In this document: positions 53,362-63,056 of the stretch, in pieces | Position numbering within the stretch: the stretch's first letter is position 1 | Layout: the number at the start of each line of letters is the position of its first letter | Source: Blastopirellula retiformator | GTDB lineage: Bacteria; Planctomycetota; Planctomycetia; Pirellulales; Pirellulaceae | NCBI RefSeq assembly: GCF_007859755.1 | Contig: NZ_SJPF01000008.1 | Span: 4,878 to 68,877 of the forward strand | DNA length: 64,000 bases | Direction: 5' to 3' | Notes under the pieces: model-generated | The model's database searches: none | What the model was told of the DNA's origin: nothing | Seen by the model: the letters and a program-made list of their open reading frames with translations, nothing else | Program-made: the position numbers and the translations under genes

Positions 53362-54747
53362 CTACGCCGCCGACGAAAAGATCAGCGACAACACGTCCAA
53401 CAAGCTCGCCGCCGTCTGTGGGTTTCGATTAACGCGGCGGTCGTTTAGCTTCTTCCAGGCGATCACCGCATAGGCGAGGTACCGCTCTTGCACGTCGCTG
53501 CGTAGTGACGACGGAAGTTCGCTGGCGATTTCTGGCCAGACGTTCTGCAACTGGGCCAGCGACTCGATGCTGCCGGTCAATGCGCCTGCGACCAACTCGT
53601 CAAGCTGCGCCAGCCGCTGTTGTTCGTGGACCGAGATCCCTGAGATCTGGGAAGATGGCAGGGGACCGGCGATCTGAACCAGACGGGCCGAGCTAGTCGC
53701 ACGAGAGTGGGCTGGATGAGGCGCGTGGCTACGCACGATTTTCCGCGGGCCGTCCCCTGCATCGCTGCGTGGGGTTCCAGCGGCGGCAAGTTCCGCTTCC
53801 GACGCATCATTCTGTTCCAATTCTGCGGCGTTCTTGGTTTCGTCTTCCTCCATCGAAAGCAGCTGTAGCCGCAGTCGCTGTCCGAGTGCGTCCAGCTGCA
53901 ACGCGTCGAGTTGAGGATCGGCTTGGCTGAGCAATTTGACCGCTGACGCCGGCAGGTTGGTGCGGAGCGCCACCAAGACCCAAGTCGCCCACGCGTTACG
54001 CAAGCGATCGCCGTTCATCGGCGGATTGGCCAGGTCGAGCAACGAAAGGCCTTCGCCGCGAACGGCGCGACGCTGCTCTTCATGGTTGCCTTCCAGTCCC
54101 AGGAAGCGGAACGGTCGCCGCTGCGAGTAGCGAAGCCCCGTCGAAAACGAGAAGAGCGGCCGCAGGTTAACCGGCGTCAAGTTGAAGAACTGGGCGAAGA
54201 TGCTCTCGTCGCCGCCATAACCGGTCAGGGCCAATCGCGGCTTATCGAGCGCCTCTTGAAACCATGCAGTCATTAAATACGGGATCCGCGCCAGCTGCGA
54301 TTGCCTAAAGAGCGAAAGATCAACGGGCTTGCCGGTCGGCACCAGCTTGATCTCGCTCAACTGCGAAGGCAACGAGCTTCGCCAACTGAGATTGGCGTCC
54401 ACAGTCGCCGCGGCGAGCACATGGAACGGATTGTTGGCGAACTGCACGAACTGCGGCGCATCAATCAGCAGGCAGTGCGTATAGATCTGCCGACCGCCGC
54501 GGCCGCTGTATTCGGACTGTCCGTTGATCGTCCGCGAGACGCAGTATCGCGTGGCGCTGACCGGATGAAAATTGACGCTGTACGCGGCGAGGTCCTCGCG
54601 GAGCATCGCGTCGTGGGCAGGGCACCAAGCGGCGAGTTCGCGGGAGTCTTCCTGGGTGACTCCATTGCTGGCGGCGACCAACTGATAGCCGTCGAGACGC
54701 GACGTTTGCGCCGAGGTGAAAATCGCTTGTTGAATTGTAACGGACAT
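53362..54747 (-). CDS. GAP1-N2-like GTPase-associated protein
   Basis: 461 residues, soluble. The N-terminal ~220 residues look like the GAP1-N2 domain (GTPase-associated protein 1, N-terminal type 2): VTIQQAIFTSAQTSRLDGYQ, LVAASNGVTQEDSRELAAWC, RYCVSRTINGQSEYSGRGG, IYTHCLLIDAPQF, LTGYGGDESIFAQFFNL. The middle is helical, and residues ~300-345 are low-complexity Glu/Ala/Ser/Arg. GAP1 proteins were described as partners of dedicated GTPases in predicted bacterial conflict or stress systems; no activity has been shown. The GTPase gene lies 57 bp upstream in the same operon. ATG 54747 (MSVTIQQ) is preferred over TTG 54759. Confidence 0.7.
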   Translation of the reverse strand: MSVTIQQAIFTSAQTSRLDGYQLVAASNGVTQEDSRELAAWCPAHDAMLREDLAAYSVNFHPVSATRYCVSRTINGQSEYSGRGGRQIYTHCLLIDAPQFVQFANNPFHVLAAATVDANLSWRSSLPSQLSEIKLVPTGKPVDLSLFRQSQLARIPYLMTAWFQEALDKPRLALTGYGGDESIFAQFFNLTPVNLRPLFSFSTGLRYSQRRPFRFLGLEGNHEEQRRAVRGEGLSLLDLANPPMNGDRLRNAWATWVLVALRTNLPASAVKLLSQADPQLDALQLDALGQRLRLQLLSMEEDETKNAAELEQNDASEAELAAAGTPRSDAGDGPRKIVRSHAPHPAHSRATSSARLVQIAGPLPSSQISGISVHEQQRLAQLDELVAGALTGSIESLAQLQNVWPEIASELPSSLRSDVQERYLAYAVIAWKKLNDRRVNRNPQTAASLLDVLSLIFSSAA

Positions 54748-54804
54748 ATAAGTGGGCAAAGATCAAAGAGGAGAAATCAGAGGTGCAACGTCAAGGGACA
54801 GATC

Positions 54805-55707
54805 TTAGACTTTGCGAATCAACCACTCGAACGGCTCGACGATGCCGCGCGGTTCGATTCGCAGCGGAACATTCACTTTGCTGCCATGATCAAGTCGCTG
54901 CGAACAGGCCCCGGTCACGCTGGAAGCGAAAAACCCGACCGTCGAAAACCGTTCGCCAATTTGTTGCCAGAGATTGGGCGTTCGATCTCGAGCGTATCGA
55001 TCAGGATTGGCGAAGCAAGGATCGCACTGGTCCGCCTTGGAGAAGACGATCGCCATCGGCCGGGTGCATTTGCCCCGTTTCTTCTTTTGCGATTGTTCGC
55101 TGAGATAGGTGATCAGCTTCATCATGAAGTAGTTTTGTTCCTGCGAACCATCCTCGATCCGCTCGGTATCGACTAACAGCAGAACGCCGGCGCATTTGCG
55201 GAGGAACGAATGAATGGCGGGGTACGAGTGCGGGTGATCGACCTCTTCGAGGATCGCTTCGCCAGCCATGTCGGGCATGATCAGTTCGATCGGGCGTTTG
55301 TGGCTGGGCAGCTTGGCTTGGCAGTGGACCCAGTTCCAGCGGTCCGGTTCGTTTGGCGTCTTTTCGGGAAACGCCGACGAGGCGAGCGCGGCCATCGTGC
55401 GCTGCTGTAGCGTGATTGAGAAGGCGCCGCGGGCCAGCACCTGTACGCGATTGTTACGCCGCGTCAGCATGTCGAGCAACATGCCGAGATAGACCGTCTT
55501 GCCGGCCGCGGCGGTACCTAGCACCGCAATCATGCCGGGCTCGATCCCTTGCGTATTGGCTTGATGCGACAGGGCCATCGGGGCCGAACAATGTCGGCAG
55601 AGTTCGACGTCGTAGTTGTTGTCGCCGCCGCAGATGTAACACGAAATCGGAACCGCGTATTGCGCCAGGCGATACGATTCCATCGCTACGAGAGCTTTGC
55701 GTACCAT
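54805..55707 (-). CDS. Zinc-ribbon P-loop GTPase (DO-GTPase2-like)
   Basis: 300 residues. An N-terminal zinc ribbon (C23-x2-C26 ... C37-x2-C40) precedes a Ras-like GTPase domain: G1 VLGTAAAGKTVYLGMLLDML (G64-T71), G3 ELIMPDMAGEAI (DxAGE in place of DxxGQ, 146-150), KCAGVLLLVDTERI, and G4 AIVFSKADQCDP (SKAD). It resembles the GTPases (DO-GTPase2 type) found beside GAP1 proteins. Short spacing to the FGE-fold gene upstream (4 bp) indicates one operon. It is probably a switch controlling the FGE-fold or coiled-coil partner; that is inference. Confidence 0.75.
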   Translation of the reverse strand: MVRKALVAMESYRLAQYAVPISCYICGGDNNYDVELCRHCSAPMALSHQANTQGIEPGMIAVLGTAAAGKTVYLGMLLDMLTRRNNRVQVLARGAFSITLQQRTMAALASSAFPEKTPNEPDRWNWVHCQAKLPSHKRPIELIMPDMAGEAILEEVDHPHSYPAIHSFLRKCAGVLLLVDTERIEDGSQEQNYFMMKLITYLSEQSQKKKRGKCTRPMAIVFSKADQCDPCFANPDRYARDRTPNLWQQIGERFSTVGFFASSVTGACSQRLDHGSKVNVPLRIEPRGIVEPFEWLIRKV

Positions 55708-55711
55708 AAGA

Positions 55712-56911
55712 TTAGTTCTCCCCGCCTGCCGCAGCGGCGGCTTCTAGTTCTACTTCCATCTCGCCGCCGTCGAAGGATTCTTCGTCCGGCAGAATATCGC
55801 AATAGCTGACCGCACAGCGGAACCCGATGTTGTGCTTGCGAGCGATCGCCTTATCGCCGCTTTGATAATCGCACGAAGCCTGGTGATCAAAGTAAGTGTC
55901 GTACGCGCCGCCGCGGAGGCTGCGCATCGCACTATCAATCACCAGTTGATCTCCAGGAGCCCGCCAGGCGCCAAAGCGGCTGGAGGTCCACTCCCAGACG
56001 TTGCCAATCAGTTGGTGGCAACCGGCGACGCTCGCGCCCGGTGCGTACTGATCGACCGGAACGACATGCTCTGGACCGCAGCCCCAAAGGTTTGCCCGAC
56101 CTTGGTCCATTGATTCGCCCCACGGAAAACGACGTTGAATCGGCTCGGCGCCAGGCAGCGGCACCGGCCAGGCGCCAGCCTTGATCCATTCGGGATCGGT
56201 CGGCAGACGCTTGCCGACCCAGCGGGCGTAAGCCGCCGCTTCGTACCAGCAAACGCCGACCACCGGATGACGCTCCTCCCCTTCGATAAAGCGTCCGTTC
56301 CGCCAGTAGCGCGGGCCAGGCAGCCCCGATTGATCGACAAAGTCGAGCACGGCGGGCCAGATCTCTGGATCCCACAGCGGCATTTGTTCATAACCGCCGG
56401 CGTCGACGAATTCCTGGTACTCTTCATTGGTCACTTGAAAACGATCGAGATAGACCGCTTCGACCCGCACCAGGTTGCCGCCGTAGCCTTGGGAATGTTC
56501 GTCGTCCGGTTTCGCGCGACCGACCAACACGTCCCCCTCCGGCACGATCGTCATCATGTCGTCGAACGCGTGGCGCGCCTGTTCCAGCAGATGGGGCGGC
56601 AGATTGGCCGCGATCTGAGGACGGAGCAGCAGCGAGTAGCGTCCCTGCTCTAACATCAAGCGAGCCAGGGCCTCGGTATCGGTCGGCTCTGGCTCGGGAC
56701 GAGATTTCGATCTTTGCGGGCGCGCTACGTTGACGGCCGCGGCTTCCGCCTGCTGGCGACGTCGCAGCAGCGCATAGGCGCCGCCGGCTACCGCCGCCAA
56801 TACGGCCACGCCAACTACGATTTGCCAGAATCCGGCCAGCCAGGCGATTCCTAGCGCGCCGACGGCGACGCCGATCGTCAGCGTCAACCAATGTTGTTTG
56901 AAGAAGAGCAT
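55712..56911 (-). CDS. Membrane-anchored FGE/SUMF1-fold protein
   Basis: 399 residues. Two adjacent hydrophobic segments at residues ~8-50 anchor it; an Arg/Glu/Pro-rich linker follows, and from ~115 an FGE-type domain: MTIVPEGDVLVGRAKPDDEH, VYLDRFQVTNEEYQEFVDAG, HPVVGVCWYEAAAYARWVGK, RLPTDPEWIKAGAWP, IGNVWEWTSSRFG, SLRGGAYDT and NIGFRCAV, then an acidic tail. The active-site Cys pair of real FGE is not conserved in RGGAYDTYFDHQASC, so sulfatase activation is doubtful; sugar/protein binding is as likely. ATG 56911 is used; the frame is open to 56962. Confidence 0.8.
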   Translation of the reverse strand: MLFFKQHWLTLTIGVAVGALGIAWLAGFWQIVVGVAVLAAVAGGAYALLRRRQQAEAAAVNVARPQRSKSRPEPEPTDTEALARLMLEQGRYSLLLRPQIAANLPPHLLEQARHAFDDMMTIVPEGDVLVGRAKPDDEHSQGYGGNLVRVEAVYLDRFQVTNEEYQEFVDAGGYEQMPLWDPEIWPAVLDFVDQSGLPGPRYWRNGRFIEGEERHPVVGVCWYEAAAYARWVGKRLPTDPEWIKAGAWPVPLPGAEPIQRRFPWGESMDQGRANLWGCGPEHVVPVDQYAPGASVAGCHQLIGNVWEWTSSRFGAWRAPGDQLVIDSAMRSLRGGAYDTYFDHQASCDYQSGDKAIARKHNIGFRCAVSYCDILPDEESFDGGEMEVELEAAAAAGGEN

Positions 56912-56964
56912 GGGAATCGTTCCTGCAACAAGTTTGATAGCGCCCCTGCGCTGGTAGCGCACGC

Positions 56965-57870
56965 TTACCGATTCTGGCCGTTGGCTCGTCGACGGTTGAT
57001 GTCACGTTGAAGTTTGGCGAACTGGGCCATCACCGAATCGACAACGTTGTCGCCCCCCATCGGACGCGACTGAGTCGACTCGCGGACGACGGTGTTGGTG
57101 CCGACCGACGTGGACGAGAGCGACTCGTCAGGCGGCGCTGGACGGGTGGCGATGGCGCCCGACTGCCGTTCAAGCATCGTCCGCATCGACTTCAGTTCGG
57201 TCGACCACTCGGCTCGCTCGGCGGCGATTTCGCGTTGCTGGCGATCGACGGTAGCGGTTAGCTCGGCGGCCCGGTTGCGGACGCGAGCAAGTTCGTCTTC
57301 CAACTCGACGAAGTCGTCTTCGTGCCCTTCGCTGAAGCTGTCGCCCCGATCAAAATGTTGCTGCGCATCGAGCAGTTCGATCTTGACGGCGGCCAGTTGT
57401 TGTTTGAGATGGGCGATTTCGCCGCGGCTTTCTTCCAGATCTCGCTGGGCCTGAGCGGAGTCTCGCAGTTGTTGTTCAAGTTCCAGGTTGCGCTGCTGCG
57501 CTTCGGCTAGCAACGATTGATTCGCTTGGTCAGCGCCGCTTTGCGCCTTCCATTGTTCCGCTTCAGCGCGCGCAGCGGCAAGTTCCGACTGGGCGGCGGC
57601 GAGATGTTGTTCGTGCTGTTGGATCGTCTGTTGCAGTTGGGCCAGCTCGGCCGACGAGGCGGAGGCGCCTTGAGCGTCAGCCGCTTGCTGAGCGACGGCT
57701 TGTGAGGCTTCTTGCGAGCGTCGTTCGAACTCGGCGGAGAGTCGTGCTAGTTCCGCGACGAGTTCTTCTACGAATTGCTCGAGGCCCTGATTGTGAGCCT
57801 TGAGCTGCTCGAGCGCCTCCTCCAGGGCCGGGTAGCCTACCTGGAGCAACTGTTCTGGATTGGCAGTCAC
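56965..57870 (-). CDS. Coiled-coil protein, first gene of the GTPase operon
   Basis: About 301 residues from GTG 57870, with GGAAGAAG upstream. Residues ~10-230 are almost continuous heptad-rich Ala/Gln/Glu/Leu helix (EALEQLKAHNQGLEQFVEEL, ELAQLQQTIQQHEQHLAAAQ, QQRNLELEQQLRDSAQAQRD), i.e. a long coiled coil; the C-terminal part has a Ser/Thr/Pro-rich linker and a conserved-looking ending VVDSVMAQFAKLQRDINRRR. No enzymatic motif. Likely a scaffold or dimerising component for the three downstream genes. Everything upstream of 57870 in the longer frame is non-homologous-looking. Confidence 0.7.
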   Translation of the reverse strand: MTANPEQLLQVGYPALEEALEQLKAHNQGLEQFVEELVAELARLSAEFERRSQEASQAVAQQAADAQGASASSAELAQLQQTIQQHEQHLAAAQSELAAARAEAEQWKAQSGADQANQSLLAEAQQRNLELEQQLRDSAQAQRDLEESRGEIAHLKQQLAAVKIELLDAQQHFDRGDSFSEGHEDDFVELEDELARVRNRAAELTATVDRQQREIAAERAEWSTELKSMRTMLERQSGAIATRPAPPDESLSSTSVGTNTVVRESTQSRPMGGDNVVDSVMAQFAKLQRDINRRRANGQNR

Positions 57871-58223
57871 GGCGATTCTTCTTCCCACCCAGGCGTGATC
57901 GATTCGTGCGCTCGCCTTCAGTGCGAGCCTGCGTATGAAAAGCAGTGGAAGCGGCGAAGCGCCTCCGTCTCTGAAAAGGAAATGAGGACGAGCGGCCGGG
58001 TGCGACCTTCGCCAACTGAAAAGTAGGTCGAATTCTTCTCGCAGGCAAAGAATCAAGATTCCGTTTGTCTACTTTTTCGTGGCAAAGGCCCATAGGCGGT
58101 ATATTCAAAACATTCCGCGCGACCGTTAAAATCAGCGTAGACCTTTTTCATGCCGGCAAATGGATGTTAGGTTTAGGTCAGACAACAGTTGATCTTTCCG
58201 CCGCAAACGAAGGAGCCTTCCCC
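57871..58223. other. Divergent promoter region
   Basis: 353 bp between the divergent coiled-coil operon and the Cys-rich protein gene. No gene is seen. It must hold promoters for both directions; no clear -35/-10 pair was identified. Confidence 0.5.
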
Positions 58224-58625
58224 ATGATTCGCACATTGTTGCTTCCCGCCATTTTGCTTTCGGTGCTCGCTAGCGTTGGTTCGGTCAGCGCCGCCTCGGT
58301 TGAGCCTTCCTGCTGTGCGCCGCAGCCGGCGCCGTGCTGCGAGACCCCCTGTATCAAGTATCGCGACCATCATCGTCGCTGTTCGAAGATCTGCTGCAGC
58401 TGCGAACCGCCGGTTAAAACGATCCTGGTGGTTGAGAAGCCCTGCACCAGCTGCGCGTATGAAGTTCCGGTTTGCTTGCCGGCCTGCTGCACCGGCGCTC
58501 CGCAAGTTTGCAGCCGCGCGGGCATCTTCGGTCGCAAGATCGTCGAGTATCAGTGGTGCTGCGGTTTCCGCGTCAAAATGGTCTTCACCCACTGCGGCGA
58601 CCTGATCGTTCACTCTTACTACTAG
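58224..58625 (+). CDS. Cysteine-rich secreted protein
   Basis: 133 residues. Strong AAGGAG before ATG 58224 and a signal peptide cleaved near VSAAS (residue 24). The mature ~110 residues contain 18 cysteines, many as CC or CxC (PSCC, PCCETPC, CSKICCSC, CTSC, PACC, YQWCCGF). No family recognised. Such density suggests disulfide cross-linking in the envelope, in line with the cysteine-rich cell wall proteins reported for planctomycetes; metal binding is an alternative. Confidence 0.75.
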   Translation: MIRTLLLPAILLSVLASVGSVSAASVEPSCCAPQPAPCCETPCIKYRDHHRRCSKICCSCEPPVKTILVVEKPCTSCAYEVPVCLPACCTGAPQVCSRAGIFGRKIVEYQWCCGFRVKMVFTHCGDLIVHSYY

Positions 58626-58655
58626 AGCGACCCGCTTCAGCAGTACGAAATCAAA

Positions 58656-58690
58656 GAACCCCGCCAGCGTATGGCGGGGTTTTTCTTTTG
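58656..58690 (+). terminator. Rho-independent terminator
   Basis: Stem AACCCCGCCA / TGGCGGGGTT with a GCGTA loop and a following TTTTCTTTT, 30 bp after the Cys-rich gene. Confidence 0.9.
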
Positions 58691-58750
58691 CCTTTGGCGA
58701 CGGTTGCGGGGTACGATAGAACATAGAAGCGTCGACTACCCACCTCATCT

Positions 58751-59137
58751 ATGCAGGCGTTCTCTATGAGTAGTAGGAAATCTAAGACCGCGCGCAAAGC
58801 GAAAGCGCACGGCCATCGTCCGGGCGAAGGTCAGCAACTGCAGACCGCCGATTCGATGACGATCTTCTGGACGCTCTGCGGCGTCACCACCCTGATTGCC
58901 GAGGTCGCGAATCTTGCCGTACTCAGTTACGTCTGGGCGAGCGGCGAGCCTTCGATGCGTTTGGAATCGATTGCGATGTTATTGCTGATGGTCGCCATGG
59001 TGACCGGCACAATTAGCATATTGCTGATCCCGATCGTGCTGCAGCAAGGCCGCAACGTCCCTAAGGCGATTGTCCGGGCAATCCTGGTGATCGGCCTGTT
59101 GCCCTGGCTGGCGTTCTTCGTGCAGTTGGGAAGATAA
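58751..59137 (+). CDS. Small two- to three-helix membrane protein
   Basis: 128 residues: basic N-terminus (SSRKSKTARKAKAHGHRPGEG) then three hydrophobic segments (WTLCGVTTLIAEVANLAVLS, LLMVAMVTGTISILLIPIVL, AIVRAILVIGLLPWLAFFV). No family recognised. ATG 58769 is an alternative start. It is convergent with the rhodanese gene, with only 13 bp between. Confidence 0.65.
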   Translation: MQAFSMSSRKSKTARKAKAHGHRPGEGQQLQTADSMTIFWTLCGVTTLIAEVANLAVLSYVWASGEPSMRLESIAMLLLMVAMVTGTISILLIPIVLQQGRNVPKAIVRAILVIGLLPWLAFFVQLGR

Positions 59138-59150
59138 GAAAGCCTGGACG

Positions 59151-59600
59151 CTACTTGCCGAGGTCTTTCGCTTCCTGTTCTTTGATCTGCTCGAGAAAAC
59201 CTTTCGGGCGCAGGTCGGCTTCTTTGAAGCCGGCGGAGATCAGCGACTGCATCGAAGCCTTCAAGGCGGTTGCCGGCTGGCCGTTTCGTTCCGAGAGATA
59301 ATTCGCAGCGAAGAACGCTCGCTTGCCGGCGTTGCTATAGCAGTAGACGTCTTTTCCCTCGGGGAGCGACGCGATGATCTTCCTGCATTCGGGGTCGAAG
59401 GCGATCCGAGAGAAGGGCGCCAGCATCGCGCCCTCGATGTGTCCCTTCTTCCACTCGACCCCTTCGCGGACGTCGAGCAGCACGATTTCGTCCTTCTCGA
59501 ATCGCGCGAGCAGTTTCTTCAGATCTTCCGCTTGGGTCTGACTGGCGATGACGCCCAACAGCATAATCGCTACGAGCGTGATATTCGTGCGAATCGTCAT
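59151..59600 (-). CDS. Periplasmic rhodanese-domain protein
   Basis: 149 residues with a signal peptide (to SQTQAED). Single rhodanese domain: EIVLLDVREGVEWKKGHIEG, AMLAPFSRIAF and the active-site loop VYCYSNAGKRA, where the Cys can carry persulfide sulfur. The loop C-Y-S-N-A-G-K-R is a standard catalytic loop. GGAGGA precedes ATG. Probably sulfur transfer or detoxification in the periplasm. Confidence 0.9.
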   Translation of the reverse strand: MTIRTNITLVAIMLLGVIASQTQAEDLKKLLARFEKDEIVLLDVREGVEWKKGHIEGAMLAPFSRIAFDPECRKIIASLPEGKDVYCYSNAGKRAFFAANYLSERNGQPATALKASMQSLISAGFKEADLRPKGFLEQIKEQEAKDLGK

Positions 59601-59635
59601 CCAGCGAATCCTCCGAACCGATTTGGGTGGCGCGA

Positions 59636-61027
59636 TTAAAACTCGGCGCTCCCCGGCGTACGGGGGAAGGGGATCACATCGCGGATGTTACCCATGCCGG
59701 TAATGAACTGTAGGATGCGCTCGAGCCCTAGTCCAAAACCAGAGTGAGGGATCGTGCCGTATTTCCGCAGTTCTAGATACCACCAATAATCGGCTGGATT
59801 GAGTCCTTGCTCCTGCATTCGTCCTTCCAGCACGTCTAATCGTTCCTCACGCTGGCTGCCGCCGATGATTTCGCCCACCTTGGGGGCCAAGACGTCCATG
59901 GCCCTGACTGTTTTGCCATCTTCGTTACAACGCATGTAGAACGGTTTAATCGTGCGCGGATAATCGTGCAGAATCACCGGCTGTTTGAAATGGACTTCGG
60001 TCAAGAAACGCTCGTGCTCCGACTGCAGATCGGTTCCCCAATCGACCTTGTATTCAAACTTCTGCCCGCTCTTCAGCAGCACGTCGATCGCGTCGGTGTA
60101 GCTGACTCGCAGGAACTCGCTGTCGGCCATCAAGGTGAGCGTCGACAGGACGGTGTCGTCGATGCGGTCGTTGAAGAACTGCAGGTCGTCGCCGCAGTCG
60201 CGTAGCACGTCCGAGATAATCCGTTTGATGAAGTCTTCGGCGACCTGCATGTTCCCTTCGAGGTCAACGAACGCCATCTCGGGCTCAACCATCCAGAACT
60301 CGGCCAAGTGACGCGAGGTGTTGGAGTTCTCGGCTCGGAAGGTCGGACCGAACGTGTAGACGTTCCCAAGGGCCGTCGCGAAGATTTCGCCTTCCAACTG
60401 TCCGCTGACCGTTAGGTACGAAGGCCGCTCGAAGAAGTCTTGCGTGTAGTCGACCTTGCCGTTTTGTTTCGGCGGCGCTTCCAAGTCGAGCGTCGTCACC
60501 TTGAACATCTCGCCGGCGCCTTCGCAGTCGCTGGCGGTGATGATCGGCGTATGCACGTACAGGAAGCCGCGCTCTTGGAAGAAGTTGTGGATCGAACGCG
60601 AAACGCAGTTGCGCACGCGGAACACGGCGCCAAACGTATTGGTGCGCGGCCGCAGGTGGGCCCACTCGCGGAGCTTCTCCATGGAGTGCCGCTTCTTCTG
60701 CAGCGGATAGGTCTCGACGTCGGCCCAGCCGTAGACGTGGATTTCGCTCGCTTGAACTTCGGTCGTTTGACCCTTGCCCTGGGATGCGACGATTTCACCC
60801 ACGACCCGCAAACTACAGCCGGGAGACAGCTTTTTCACTTCGGCTTCGTAGTTGTCGAGCTTGCCGTCGGCGACCACCTGAATGTTGCCCATACAACTGC
60901 CGTCGTTCAGTTCGATAAAGCTGAAGCCGGCTTTACTGTCGCGGCGGGTGCGAACCCAGCCTTCGAGCGTGACTTGATTGCCGACTTGATCGGCGGAGAG
61001 GGCGGTGCGAACGGTGATTTTTTGCAT
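59636..61027 (-). CDS. asnS: Asparaginyl-tRNA synthetase
   Basis: 463 residues. Class II aminoacyl-tRNA synthetase charging tRNA-Asn. N-terminal OB-fold anticodon domain ([34 protein letters not shown]), class II motif 1 region ([20 protein letters not shown]), motif 2 [20 protein letters not shown], and motif 3 [20 protein letters not shown], ending [15 protein letters not shown]. The [13 protein letters not shown] ending separates it from AspRS. Complete, standard length. Confidence 0.95.
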   Translation of the reverse strand: MQKITVRTALSADQVGNQVTLEGWVRTRRDSKAGFSFIELNDGSCMGNIQVVADGKLDNYEAEVKKLSPGCSLRVVGEIVASQGKGQTTEVQASEIHVYGWADVETYPLQKKRHSMEKLREWAHLRPRTNTFGAVFRVRNCVSRSIHNFFQERGFLYVHTPIITASDCEGAGEMFKVTTLDLEAPPKQNGKVDYTQDFFERPSYLTVSGQLEGEIFATALGNVYTFGPTFRAENSNTSRHLAEFWMVEPEMAFVDLEGNMQVAEDFIKRIISDVLRDCGDDLQFFNDRIDDTVLSTLTLMADSEFLRVSYTDAIDVLLKSGQKFEYKVDWGTDLQSEHERFLTEVHFKQPVILHDYPRTIKPFYMRCNEDGKTVRAMDVLAPKVGEIIGGSQREERLDVLEGRMQEQGLNPADYWWYLELRKYGTIPHSGFGLGLERILQFITGMGNIRDVIPFPRTPGSAEF

Positions 61028-61086
61028 GACGAACTTTCCGAAGCTTGCGGTGCGAAGATTGTATTCTAGCCGCGCAGGTTCGAAAG

Positions 61087-61125
61087 CAAAAAGGGCGGCC
61101 GCGTCTGGAAAATGCGACCGCCCTG
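61087..61125 (-). terminator. Terminator between Nramp-like gene and asnS
   Basis: On the minus strand the stem AGGGCGGTCGC / GCGGCCGCCCT (one internal mismatch) is followed by TTTTTGC. Confidence 0.75.
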
Positions 61126-61149
61126 GAGTTATTTCTTCTGGCGATTTTT

Positions 61150-62982
61150 CTATTCTGCGGCGTCGGCTTTCGGCGCATCGGGCTTACGTAAGAAAAAGCC
61201 GATGAAGACCGCCAAGATGTAGGCGACCGCTAGGCTCAACACCACGTTGGTGGCCAGAGCGTTCGCCGGATTCTTGTCGGTCCATTTACCCCACAACGAC
61301 TGACCAGCCGCCCCAAAGGCGCCGACCACCGCCGCCACCATCAACACGTTCCAGGCGACCATCGAGATACCGGTCGGCTTTTGGTCTCCCAGGATTCGCT
61401 TGCTGTTCATCATCAGGAAGAACGTCGTGTAGGCGATCGGCAGCAGCAGGATCGCAAAGCTCGACGCGGCGATCGCCAGCCAGATGCGGGCTTCGCCGGT
61501 CCAGGCGACCACCCACGAAGCTCCGGCCAGACCGGCGACGATGCAGCCGATCACGTGCGGGGCTCCGCCAGCTTTGGCGCCCAGCATCTCGGTAAACGCA
61601 TAGCCGTTGATCAGCATCAAGATGATGATCGTGGAGAAGCCCATCCCGAAGACGCCTAGACCAAAGATCAAGCGAGCGGTCGCTTTGCCGACGAGCGGCG
61701 CGAGCGCTTCGGACAACTGGTCGGCATTTCGCTGTACCAGCGAAGCGACGATTAACCGTTCCGGTTCGTTCAACTTCGTCAGAAACTCTGGCGCCAGCGA
61801 AGCGGTCAGGTCTTTCTCTTCTTTGGCGATCTGCAGCTTGGTTTGGCCGGCGTTGTCCTCCGCGATTTCCGCGTATTGGTCGGCGTATTTCTCCTTCAGC
61901 AGCGGTGTAATCACGGCCGTGGCGCCGCCAAAGATCGGCGACTTGGCGACTTCGGCCGGATCGCTGCTGAGCCAATAGGGATCGATTTTCGGATCGTTGT
62001 AGTTGCTGCCGTTAAAACGGCCGGCCGAAGCGATCACCACACAGGTGGTCACGATGATGTAGGGAATCGCCATACCGGTCGAAAGGTCAAAGCGAGCCAT
62101 GCCGCGGAACGGGCGATCCCAACCGCGAGCCAACATCGAGTAGGGCAGTAGGAAGGTCATATTGATGCCGACCGCCGTCGCTGCGGCGCCAATCATCACG
62201 GCGCTTTGGTTACTGACGATCTTGTCGTAGAAGAACTGGCGATAATTTTCGGTGGTTTGATCGACCAACATCGCCAAGTCGCCGGTCGGAGCGCTCAACT
62301 GACTGAGGTCCGGAATGAAGCCCGAGAAGATCTCTCCCCAGTTCAAAGCTCCTTGTCCCGCCATCAACAACACGACGCCAAAGAAGCAGATCACTACCAT
62401 GCCGACTAGCAGCTTCAGCAGCACGTCAAAGATCTTGGCCCCGGTCCCGCCACGGGTATTAAGCAAGACCACGAAGCCTGCCGCCACCAACAGAATGATT
62501 GAAACGGTCCATTTCGACGTAACGCTACCGTCGATCAAGCCGGGCAGCAGGTTTTTGTCGAGCGCGTCATAGCAGAGCGAAAACTGCGGCATGATGAAAA
62601 TCATGTTCGCCAGGCAGGTCGCGATTACCCAGCCCCAACCAAGCGCCGGATTAATGTGCGAATTGATTTCGCCAAACGGCTTCTGGCCCGTCGAGAGCGT
62701 GACATAGCTGATCGCCGAAAGCATCACCACGCCCAGGATGATCGCCATCAGCTGCAGCCACAGCATGTTAGTGCCGCCGAGCGAACCGAGATAGAGAGCG
62801 CCGGCAAGCGAACCGCCCCCCAGCGTGATCGCACTTTGCAGCCAGCCCGGCCCCGAGAGGCGCACGAAGGCGAAAAGCGGCGCGAGCCCCCCCTTGGCAT
62901 ACGCGTCCTGCAAAATTTCTCGGTCGGTCTGAACGTGGTTACTCTGAGACTCGGGCGGAGCGGGAGCGTTCGATTCGGACAT
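61150..62982 (-). CDS. Nramp-like divalent metal transporter
   Basis: 610 residues with about eleven to twelve membrane helices. Family features: [20 protein letters not shown] near residue 45, aligning with the G-P-G-x-L-x-S/A metal-site helix, and [20 protein letters not shown] in the middle. The canonical DPGN motif of proton-coupled Nramp is not present (SAITLGGG in its place), so the ion may differ from Mn/Fe. An insertion of ~90 hydrophilic residues (~355-450, [20 protein letters not shown]...) breaks the membrane core. ATG 62982 is the likely start. Confidence 0.8.
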   Translation of the reverse strand: MSESNAPAPPESQSNHVQTDREILQDAYAKGGLAPLFAFVRLSGPGWLQSAITLGGGSLAGALYLGSLGGTNMLWLQLMAIILGVVMLSAISYVTLSTGQKPFGEINSHINPALGWGWVIATCLANMIFIMPQFSLCYDALDKNLLPGLIDGSVTSKWTVSIILLVAAGFVVLLNTRGGTGAKIFDVLLKLLVGMVVICFFGVVLLMAGQGALNWGEIFSGFIPDLSQLSAPTGDLAMLVDQTTENYRQFFYDKIVSNQSAVMIGAAATAVGINMTFLLPYSMLARGWDRPFRGMARFDLSTGMAIPYIIVTTCVVIASAGRFNGSNYNDPKIDPYWLSSDPAEVAKSPIFGGATAVITPLLKEKYADQYAEIAEDNAGQTKLQIAKEEKDLTASLAPEFLTKLNEPERLIVASLVQRNADQLSEALAPLVGKATARLIFGLGVFGMGFSTIIILMLINGYAFTEMLGAKAGGAPHVIGCIVAGLAGASWVVAWTGEARIWLAIAASSFAILLLPIAYTTFFLMMNSKRILGDQKPTGISMVAWNVLMVAAVVGAFGAAGQSLWGKWTDKNPANALATNVVLSLAVAYILAVFIGFFLRKPDAPKADAAE

Positions 62983-63056
62983 GGCTTGGGGCGGAAACTC
63001 GTGTGAGTGAGAAGATGGTGAGGAGGGTCTAGTGTAAACCGCATTCAACCCCGCTT

